Under the pieces are notes generated by a model that saw nothing but the letters and a program-made list of their open reading frames with translations, did not search any database and was not told the DNA's origin. Position numbers and translations under genes: made by a program. DNA of 64,000 nucleotides from Wuchereria bancrofti (taxonomy: Eukaryota > Nematoda > Chromadorea > Rhabditida > Onchocercidae). Positions 51,268 to 61,259 of the stretch are shown here, one piece after another. Numbering within the stretch: position 1 is the stretch's first letter; every line of letters begins with the position of its first letter. The DNA lies in contig SSBO01000008.1 in NCBI GenBank assembly GCA_005281725.1, positions 1,550,001 through 1,614,000 on the forward strand, written 5' to 3'.

Positions 51268-54200
51268 TTAAGTTTTTAATCGTCGACGAGATTTTCCATT
51301 ACGCATTGTCCAATTCCGAGTGTCAATAAACCATAATGGTACCATCCTGTAAATAAAATTGATTATATTTTGCAAGTGATTACAGCTGAATGGAAAATAT
51401 TTACCTTATCATTTGCTTTATCACATAATCTGTTAATTGTTGTAATTTTTATTGAATGTTAGTAAGAATGTAGGAAGGAAAACAGTGATAAGATTGTAAT
51501 CACATATGTCAACCATTTTAATCAAAAAATATCTCAAATTTTATTCTACAATAATTCTTTGATAAAATATAAGCAAAATTATAAAAGTAAAAAAACAACA
51601 ATTCTTCTTATCAGAAATGATATTATCAAAGATTAAAATTTGTTTATTATTTTTTAGTGTTCTAAAATTTGTTTATTCGTATGTTGTATTTATCGTTGAT
51701 CAGTGTAGTAATGTCATTTATTAAATGATATTATAATAATGTCGAAAGAGGTCACAATATTTTCTAGGTCATGATTATACGAAAGGACAAATAGGTTAAA
51801 GATAAATTTTATGGCTTAATTTTTAATTGAATTTGTAAAGCAAGTCTATTATGAATATATCATGTCATCAAGAATGTGTCATCAAGATTTTACTTCTTAC
51901 TACCTACGGGTTGATTATTGCATTTTAAAAGCGCAAAAAACATACTTGCGCCGCATGCTTCGTTCGTTTCGTGGTTTTAGGCACGTTACACGTGAAGTTG
52001 GTAAAGCGTTAGAACGTCGGATACGACGTGATCGTAACAACGATTCCATAATAGCATCACCGATCATTTCAAATGGTATCACTTTCGCTTCGCAATATCG
52101 TCGTCGACAGCTTCCGAATGCCGAAACGCAGTGACATTTAATTTTCAAAGCAACACGCTGCAAATTGCATTCTATTTGAATTATTGTGAAAAGAGAATTT
52201 GAATTTGAATGCTTTGATTTTGAAATATATTAAAGAGACTAAAATGAGACAAAAATGATAAACAAGCTGGAAAAATTTCAATACCTTAAATGATAAGGTG
52301 ACAAATTTTAACATATGATAAAAGTACTCACCGATCTACCAACAGCAATGTTGTGCAGATAGATTTGTGCCATTCTATCAGAGTAGTAGCAAACAAATTG
52401 ACGATCGATTAAACGTCTACAAAAAAAAAAAAAAATTTCTTAATTCTGAATATTGGAAGATTTTACTTTTTAGTTACAATATGATTTTATTTAAATTAAT
52501 TGTTTTAATTCCGATAATCAATGATGAAATAAAAAGCAAACGAAAGAAATCGAATATTAGAGTTATAACATGATTTTATTTAAATTAATTGTTTTAATTC
52601 CGATAATCAATGAGGAAACAAGAAGGAAACGAAAAAATGCAAATAGTTCAATGTAAAAATGCAATTTAAATTGTAAATAAATCTTGATAATTCATAAATT
52701 TTGAGGAAAAAAATAAATGGATCAAAAATTTTTGGTAATATTAGGGATGAAATATTGAAATATATGCATGAAATTTGGCGTTATAAGTTATGCAAAATGG
52801 AATTCTTTTTTTATTGCAATTTCTTTAATTCAATTCATATTTAAAATTAAAATTAAGAGCAATAGTGAATTTGTTTTTTTCTCGAAAAAAACAAATTTTG
52901 ATCATAAATGAAACTAATGAAAAGATTAGAATTAAATTTCTTAAAAAGTAATTTTAAGTGTGACTTAACACTGTTAAGAAAGAAATGTGAAACTTTTTCT
53001 GATAAAATATTACAAATTTAAACTTGTAATAATACAATAACAAAAAAATTGACAGTGAAAAAACAATAAAAGTTAAATTATTTTAGGACTCAATTTAATT
53101 ACACTACAAAAAATGTTATTCTCTCCCATAAAATAAAAAAACTATCACTTCAAATTATTTGCGAAAAATACTGACACATAGTTCAATCTTACATTTTAGC
53201 GGAAAAGAAAAGAATTGTTCCAGTTATAACAAAAATTAATCAAACTGATATTCTTATCATTTATCACAAATCTTTTATAAGTAAGCAATGGAAGTGATCT
53301 AATCGATTGAGAAGAGTATAATGCACTGTTATAGATCAATTTTATGAATTATTCATTTTTGATAAATCTTGGCTGTGTTTAATTTGAAGAGGAAAAGTTA
53401 GATAAAATATTTGAATGATCGACTGAAAAACTTTATATAATGAAAAGTCATACTTTGATAATTTTATAGCATATCGTAAATTATCAGATCCTCGATCAAC
53501 ACCACATCTTGTCCATGTATCACGTTGATCTGCGTGTACCGGACCGATTCTTGCCGGATCGCAAGAGCATGATCGAAGACGTCCACGAGCACATGCATGA
53601 GCTATTGCACGTACTGCTGCAGCACTGGAAAGTGCTAAGAAATATGCAAATTCCTTACTGGCTGAAATTTAATATAACATTTTACCGACGTATTACATTT
53701 CGAGTAATTACAAAATAAAAATTGGAAAAAAAATAAAATTTAAATAATACCTAATTTACAGGTAAACAGAAGACCATAATTTATAAACAAAACTTATTTG
53801 TACAATTTTTTTAATTGAAATTTGTTGAATTTGTTATTAATAAAATTGAAAAATTACTGAAAACTAAATACCGGAATTATCTAAGCAATAGCACTTACCG
53901 AATGAAGCAACGTTAGAGAAAAGTGTCTTTCGGGGTATTCCGTCAACATTACATTTCCAGTGATGAATAACTGATTGCCGTGAACATTCAAGTAACGTAT
54001 CCTGTAGTGCCTCTTTCAGGACATCAATCAAAACCGGATCCTTCTGCAGAATACGGTATAATGGCTTGTCTAATAATCCTTTCATCTGCAATTTATACTA
54101 ATTTTCTCCTTTTTTATGTTTTATATCACCGGAATTTATTTCCAACTAATTTGCATAAGGTCAGAGGTCAAAATGTTATCGATAATACTCCCTGTTTTAT

Positions 54201-54785
54201 CATTTTAGTTTCAAATTTTCTATTAATTAAGCCCAAATAATAATTATTTTTAAATACTAGTATGTAATATGCAAATAGAGCAATGAATAGTATTTCTTTT
54301 GAGCAATTAGTTTTCTTGCAAAAAAAAAGTTACCATAAAAATATTTTGCAAAAAATTAGAAAAATAATGACACAAATTTTCACAATTTTTCACACTTTCA
54401 AATTATAATTGAAAAATAGATATATTTTAAATGAATTTCAATTTGCTATTTTTCACATAGATTTTAAATTGTAAAGTTTACGATTAATTGATAACAAACA
54501 AACCTCAAGAAGTGACGAATGAATCCAGTAAACTTTCCTGAAAATTATACAATTACACTGTGATGATTGAATAAAATATTAATATTAATTAAATCATTTG
54601 TTACAAATGGTTGTAATACATACAATGATAATTTTTAGTCTGTAATTTTATGCAATTAAAAAATTTCAAAATTTAAAATAAAATAAATCTTACCACCATT
54701 GAGGTTCATCAAGTGCAAATAATGTTATTGTTAAATTAGTAAGTGTTAGAAAATAAAAAGACAGTAATGCTGGTAAAATGCGCAT
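51268..54785 (-). CDS. Divergent Wnt-like ligand lacking the C-terminal domain
   Basis: Seven exons in transcript order: 54785-54694, 54537-54504, 54085-53899, 53661-53454, 52416-52332, 52157-51946, 51346-51268. They join in phase to 298 aa with GT-AG introns. A signal peptide begins MRILPALLSFYFLTL. Wnt N-terminal-domain landmarks are present but altered: ECSRQSVIHHWKCN (usual ECQxQFRxxRWNCS), SKEFAYFLALSSAAAVRAI, LRSCSCDP, GSDNLRYAIKLSKRLID (usual CSDNxxYGxxFSRxFxD), YLHNIAVGR (usual LHNNEAGR), and IKCHCVSAFGSC, an expanded form of CHGVSGSC that keeps the candidate acylation Ser214. After that the protein becomes Arg-rich and stops. The SPDFC, CCGRG and CxCxFxWCC elements are absent. Three intron positions match the neighbouring Wnt. 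If intron 6 is retained, the frame stops at 51915, so neither reading restores the domain. Family membership is firm, the 3' end less so. Confidence 0.8.
52474..52625. repeat. 89-bp direct duplication in intron 4 of the divergent Wnt
   Basis: TGATTTTATTTAAATTAATT and the following GTTTTAATTCCGATAATCAA recur at 52482 and 52571. The segment after each copy (AAAAGCAAACG against AAGAAGGAAACG) is also similar. Confidence 0.85.
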
Positions 54786-56289
54786 ATTGTAGTAATATGA
54801 CACTAAGCACCTCTTTTCCTTCTTTACAAACATCTGTGTATGTTTATTTAAAATATTCATATTACTGATTTGCAAAATGCATAAGAAATTAATATTTCAC
54901 TCTCAGACATTTAATTTCTATAATCGAATCGTTTTCTTTATTTCATTATGCCTTTCCCTTTCATTTTTTTTTTTTTTTTTCATCATTTTCCTCTCATAAC
55001 TTCCGCTTTTTTTCTTCTTTTTTGAAAATTTCTCCCACTACTTTTCATTCATTCATTCCTTTTTCTTTTTTTTTTTTTTGTTTTAAATAAAATATGCAAA
55101 ATTGAAAGAATAAAAAAGTTAACTGATTTGATTGATAACAATTATAGTATTATTATTTTGAGTCTAATGAAATAGTAATTATGTATCAGACAGCTAAAAG
55201 ATGAATTATAGTAGTACATAAAAATGAAAGTTTACTTCGATATGATAATGAAATAAATTTGGAAGTATTATAGTACTAATTTTTAGATATTTGATATTTT
55301 TAATTGGAAATGAATGAGTTAATGCATAATTTCATTAGCTATCAATTAATTACTAGAATATTATCATTTTCAGATATCCATTATATATGTCTTTTCTTTT
55401 TATAACTTTATATATAACATATTAATCTGCCAAATATGAACTTCGATATCAGTTTGATCAATATTTGCTTTTTATTGCTGTTATCAAATGTTTTCATTTA
55501 TCATATCAGTTTTCAATTTTCTCATTTTATTCTCTTTCTCTCTTTTTTCTTTGCATTCTCTTTATATCATTCTTGTTTTTACGAAAAAAAAAAAATTCTT
55601 CTGGATTTATGAAAAATGATAAGTGTGACATTCATATATGTCATTTTATCATTTTGATTGATTATTATACGTCAAAGACGTGTTTTACACGTTATCTTAC
55701 TTCACTGTTAGTATTCGGATGATCTGGTAAAGAAAAAGGATGAGATTCAGTAAAACTGGATGGATAGCAAAACAGCATTGATGACAATGACTAGTTCTTG
55801 TGATGTGATGTTTATTCAAGGAATATGTGCAGGTGTGTGCGTGTGTGAGACAAACAGACAACAGCGCCCAACAATTTGTCTCGATTGATGATGAAAATGC
55901 TTTAACCATCTCTGACAAATGTTTCTTTACTTTTGTTATGTCATCATTTTTGTTAATCTTAAGCTTTACTTTTTATATTTGGTCATGCTTGATGTGATCT
56001 TGTGATTGAAATTTTTGACAATTTTACTTTTTGTGCGGAAATGTAAACAATTAGTAATTATTGATCTGATGCCAATAATAAAAGCTATAAAATGTCATAT
56101 TCAAGCCAATCAATCAGTTTTAGGAATCAGATGAAATTGATTGAAATGTAACAACTAATTATCATAATTTACTACTTGTACAGTAATTAAATTTAAAATC
56201 TAACTCTTTTTTTGTTGGTAATTTATTTTTTTAGCCAAATTTTATTTTCATATTTTTGATATTTCATTGAGAGCGATAAAATATTTCAG
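54786..56289. other. Divergent intergenic region
   Basis: Separates the minus-strand Wnt-like gene from the plus-strand gene at 56292 and should hold both promoters. It is AT-rich with T-runs near 54966 and 55067. No additional exon is supported. Confidence 0.5.
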
Positions 56290-56291
56290 GA

Positions 56292-58670
56292 ATGTCAGTT
56301 AAAAAAGTTCCACATGGCCAGGTATTGATTGATATGAAGACAAAAATTACTAGTTATGGCCCACATAATGGTATCATTGTTCATTGTGGCATTCAACAAG
56401 AGCCTAGAATGTTTTGGCCATATGTTCTCAGTGATACATCAAATTCATTATGCACTCAACAATTTAATACAGCGCCAACATCTGCTACAATTCATTGGCC
56501 AACTGTAAAGGAAAATGATAATAATCAAAGCAACAAAGCAACCTCATCTATACCAAATCAGCATTATCAGTTAACTGATAAGGAGAAAATTTCAACCAAC
56601 AATTTTAACTTACCTAAAAAAGTGCGTTTGAATGTTTTCGAAACGGTTCGTTTTCAAATTGTTTCCTTCGTAATTTAGATTTTGTTTTTCAATAATAAAT
56701 AAATTGGCAGCATTTATTTAATAGTTGGTTATCTAATTTTTTACTCCAAGTAGATGGAAGATTTTTTTTTTTCAAATATAACAGAGAAGTAAATTTGTTC
56801 TTACTTAAATTTGGTGATTTTAATATATGGAAGTTCTCTGAAATTTACTTTTAAATTTTTGAAATCTTTTATATGCTATGAAATTTTATGATGAATGTTA
56901 AAGTGCTGATGAGTTCAAATTCAATAAATGTTGCATATTATAACAAATTAAATATTATATATCCTATCTCATTTTAGAATCCAACGATAATTAAACTTAA
57001 ATCGCTCAATATGACATCAAACAATTGCAAATCAGATTTGAATAATAAAACTGCTAAAATTTCTAATGGCAATATTTCAAGTACAAAGGAACCTTTAACA
57101 AATGCGCAAAATGTTGATTGTCATCATAATGAAGGAAGAGCAGTGAAGAAAAAAGATTTAAATGAAAATATAAGGTACCTAAAATGATACTTTTGTGAAT
57201 TTCAATATTATTTTACTTTCTTCATATTATCTTGGTTGTGGCTTATAAATTTCACACAATAATTATTACAATTGAGTGAATTTTATAAATTAATATGAAA
57301 TATACTTCAGGCCAGAATCTATGATACATTCTGAGAGAAACGGCCAAAATACTTCAATCATTCCGATGGAACATTCTTCTAAAAGAAATGTTATCAATTG
57401 CAAAGAATCCAGTGATGAAATTATGAAGTATGATTATAGTCAAATTAAGAAAGAGTTTGTGAGAGATTCTTCTTTGATAGAAATCCCTATGACAACAAAT
57501 ACTTCAAAAATTGCTGATGATAACAGAACAGATTGGCAGAGGAGTAATGATCGTAGGTTTTCGAAAAATTTACCTTACTCATTTGCATCTTCCTTGAATC
57601 AGAAACGACAACCGTACAGAAATATACCGGATTTATGTCAAAAGCAATCGAATCATAGAAAAGTACCGGAGCGACTTTATCATTTATATGAAACACAAGA
57701 CGCTTTTGGAAATCCATTGACACAATTGTGAATTCTCTCTCTCTCTCTCCCTTGCTATTGTTTTAATTTTTATATGGACAAGTTTTTTTTTTAAATTACA
57801 ACTGAAGGCATTGAGTTTTAATATTTTGAATTTTCAAAGTATTTTGAGAAATTTGAAAAATGAAGAGAAGTGTAAATCTAAATTTTCCATTTCAATAACA
57901 ATTCAAATTTGCATTTCATTTCATTTCATGCACAGATGTAGTCATTTCCTTTTTTTTTTTTTAGTGAAATGGAACTTGAACAGCTTCTGCCTCAATTGTC
58001 ATTGTTGAATATTTCAAAGAAACATCTCAGCACTAATTATGATGAATATAATAGAAATTTAAATGATAATATCGGTCTATCACTAATTTCTGAGAATTTC
58101 ACACCGAAATCAAAATTGAAATTGAAAGATGGTAATTATGCAGAATCACAATCGAAATATCTTCAACATAATTCAGAATCTTCCAGTAACAACATATTCA
58201 ATGATGCTGAAATATTGCGACATCATTGCGATTCGCTACATATTCGATCAGAAATTCCAACACAATTGAAAATACAAGGAAGTATTGTTCGTACGAAATT
58301 AGATGAAAATAAAATTTCAATTGATGGAGCCAAAAATGTTTGTGAAAAGACTGCATCGAAGCTTTCAGAAATTTTACCGACGATGTCATCATCAACTATG
58401 AATTGTCAACAATTGCAGTTGACAGCTAAAAAAAGATCATACAATCAGGAATTGATGGTAGAAAAAGAAAAGAACTTCGAGGAATTGAAAAATTGTAATA
58501 CGGACAATGACGAAGTAGTAAACAATGCTGGGACAATTTCAATTAAACCCATTTTACATATATCATCTCGAAAAAATAGCTTTAAAAAAAAAGTTCAATT
58601 TCCGGTGGAATGGCCACAAGTAATTGCATTGGAGCATCGTCTCCTAATTAATGATCTTCATTTGGTATAA
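56292..58670 (+). CDS. Unrecognised, mostly disordered 557-aa protein
   Basis: I do not recognise this protein. Four exons join in phase: 56292-56645, 56978-57174, 57311-57727 and 57965-58670. A TTTCAG acceptor ends two bases before the ATG, as expected for spliced-leader trans-splicing. The N-terminal 50 residues look folded (VLIDMKTKITSYGP, RMFWPYVL). Most of the rest is rich in Asn, Ser, Lys and Glu and probably disordered. Near the C-terminus KKKVQFPVEWP contains a K-V-x-F match to the protein-phosphatase-1 docking motif, followed by a hydrophobic ending. The donor of exon 1 (ACG|GTTCGT) is weak and an alternative end is possible. There is no signal peptide or membrane span, so it is probably nuclear or cytoplasmic. 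Function unknown. Confidence 0.7.
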
Positions 58671-59024
58671 AAATTTTATCAAGTTTTTAGAGTTTCCGGA
58701 AAAAGTTTACTATGAGAGAAAATGATAATTTAGTGAAACTTTAACTTCATGAAATTTCATTACAAAATTTTTGATGAAAATTAAAAATTTTGAAGCAATT
58801 TTTTTTTCTCTCAAAATTCAACTGGTATCATTTCAATGAAGAAATTTTACACTTTGCATTTCTTCATATTCTATCCGAGTGTTATTTTAATTGTCATATT
58901 TTATCAGTGAATTTGATAAAAACATTTCTTTTAGTTTACTCTTTGCATAACTTTCAACAAATATTTTTTGTATGAAGCCATTTTACTAAAATATCTTTTT
59001 TTTTAATGAAAATTGTAAATATAG

Positions 59025-59030
59025 AATAAA
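59025..59030 (+). promoter_or_regulatory. Poly(A) signal for the 557-aa gene
   Basis: AATAAA lies 355 bases after the TAA and 30 bases before the minisatellite begins. It is the best-placed hexamer. Confidence 0.5.
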
Positions 59031-59060
59031 TTTGGGAAATTTTTAAATATGAGATATAAA

Positions 59061-59463
59061 GAATACAAAGCTATGCGTAAATTACGCGTAAATGTACGAA
59101 TACAAAGCTATGCGTAAATTACGCATAAATGTAAGAATACAAAGCTATGCGTAAATTACGCATAAATGTAAGAATACAAAGCTATGCGTAAATTACGCAT
59201 AAATGTAAGAATACAAAGCTATGCGTAAATTACGCGTAAATGTACGAATACAAAGCTATGCGTAAATTACGCATAAATGTAAGAATACAAAGCTATGCGT
59301 AAATTACGCATAAATGTAAGGATACAAAGCTATGCGTAAATTACGCGTAAATGTAAGAATACAAAGCTATGCGTAAATTACGCATAAATGTAAGAATACA
59401 AAGCTATGCGTAAATTACGCATAAATGTAAGAATATAATGCTACGTAAATTACGCATAAATGT
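59061..59463. repeat. 37-bp minisatellite, ten copies plus a decayed one
   Basis: Units start with GAATACAAAGC every 37 bases from 59061 to 59431. Each contains ATGCGTAAATTACGCAT, a palindrome with a one-base centre. Copies 1 and 5 share the CGTAAATGTAC variant and copy 8 a related one, so expansion involved multi-unit blocks. The last copy is degenerate (GAATATAATGCTACG). Confidence 0.96.
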
Positions 59464-59910
59464 GTCGCAAAGTAATGATTAACATTTGACACACCTCTGT
59501 GACCCAATTATGTTCAATTTAGCCCAAAGAATAGGGTGAAACTCAGAATTGATAGATACAACTATTTCTCTGATTTTTCAACTTATCTATTTCCACTTAT
59601 CTTGATAAGAAAGCATCATGAAATAATTGTATCATTGTTTCATTTCATGAACATCTCATTAACAAAGCTAATTGTAATCCATTAACTGTACGTGCTGATT
59701 TGATTGAATCTAAGCGACATCGATCCGTTTTCATTACCTTAAAAATTTGATTTTCATAATAAAATTTTTTTTTTTCATGATAACATAAATTGTTAAATAA
59801 TTGAGATAATATAAGATATTTCTAAATTATATCCAATCATATATTTGTTTTAAGAATGAAATGATCAAAATTAAAAAAGAAAAATGTCGTCTAATCAACT
59901 ATTTGATCAA
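59464..59910. other. Intergenic, no gene seen
   Basis: AT-rich sequence between the minisatellite and the small minus-strand gene candidate. No supported feature. Confidence 0.5.
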
Positions 59911-60688
59911 TTATAATTTTACAAATGAATATTTAGATAAAAAATATACCCCATAATATATGCCAATATTAATTTTGATAATATTATTGGATACCGTTAT
60001 TAGAGATGATTTTTTAGTATTTGTGAAAATTTTTTTCACATAATCAAAACAACCGCAAGGTTGTAATGTTTCACCAAATGATGGTCGATTGTAATATTGT
60101 ATGAGTGTATTTTGAAATCGATTAAATTTGAAAAAACAATTCGAGCATGGGATGAATATTTCAGTGCTATTTGATTTTAAGCCCTGCAATTAATGTTTGA
60201 AAATTTTTGCTTTTCAAATTTGCTAATTAATTTAATTTAATTACACTAATTTAATTACATTGAATTTTGTAGTGTTTTATGAAGGAAATATTTTTCGTTC
60301 AAAATCATTTTTTTTTCGCATTTTACATTGTCAATGCATATTATTTTCAAAAATGATTCATTAATGCTCAAAATCATTTAAAATGTTGTATATATTTCGT
60401 GTTATCGTACGTGTTCTTTTACGTTTTACGTGCTTATCTTACTTACTAAATGTTAGAGAATGAAAGAAGAAAGCAATTTCAACTTCATCGTTTAGTACTA
60501 CAAATTAGTTATTAAATTATTGAATAATTTATTCGAATATTTATTAGAAATTAAAATGAACAAACCATGCGCATTGCAGTTTCAGATGACAATGGTACAA
60601 GTACATATGCTATACTATGACGACTTTCCATATAATTCACATGATAAATAATTATCATTTCAAAAATTGTTATCAATGCTTCAAACAT
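59911..60688 (-). CDS. Possible small membrane protein, two exons
   Basis: A candidate gene I do not recognise. Exon 1 (60688-60566, 41 codons) encodes MFEALITIFEMIIIYHVNYM and onward, with a hydrophobic N-terminus, and ends at a GTTTGT donor. Exon 2 (60183-59911) follows an ATTGCAG acceptor in phase and encodes paired cysteines (PCSNC and QPCGC) before a second hydrophobic stretch and a stop, for 131 aa in all. A GTATAT donor near 59950 could instead lead to further exons. The hydrophobic, Cys-containing loop, hydrophobic layout faintly recalls the second half of a tetraspanin, but no CCG motif is present. The 5' end may be incomplete. Confidence 0.4.
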
Positions 60689-61259
60689 ATTCGTATGAAA
60701 AATTTAACCTGCATAATATGAAAAAAGTAAGGAAAATATTACTCGTTGAAACTCATAGCTTCTCGAATTTTAAATTCAGCCAGTTATTGCTTTTTTGATT
60801 GGTATTTTTGGGTTAATGCATACCTTTCTGATTAACTTATTCATTACTAATGAAACTATTGAAAAGTTTTTGAAAAAATAAAGAAAATGGAAGTTCTGCA
60901 ATCGGTTGCAAACAAACATTAAACATAAATAGATTAGCCATTGGATTTTTTCTCATTTATTGAACATAGAAAATGGAAGAGATCTATTGAATGCCATCTG
61001 CTAATGTCAATTATATATTCTGCACCAAATTGTTACCTTTCATTTCATTGATTGATAACAATTGAGTCAATTCAGCAAGTTAAGAGAGAAACGAGAATGA
61101 TAATCGCTTCTTCCATCCCACATCTTTTTTTTTTTATAAAATATAAAAATAAACAGGTGAGATGTGATTGTTGCATGGTGGGTATGAAGAGGAGTGGTGT
61201 GGTGGCCAACAAAGTATTATCAGTTATCGGCTGCTTGAGTGAGAGGTGAAAGGTCAGAG
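60689..61259. other. Divergent promoter region upstream of CSN2
   Basis: About 570 bases between the small minus-strand candidate and CSN2. The right third is richer in G, and AGGTCAG ends two bases before the CSN2 ATG, compatible with a trans-splice acceptor although its pyrimidine tract is weak. Confidence 0.45.

Noticed and set aside
51862..52134. 90-codon plus-strand frame with Arg-rich sequence
   Set aside because: It is antisense to exon 6 of the divergent Wnt, whose minus-strand reading has clear family motifs.
54690..54875. Upstream Met at 54875 as start of the divergent Wnt
   Set aside because: It would add a charged 30-residue extension before the signal peptide. The Met at 54785 gives a normal secretory start.
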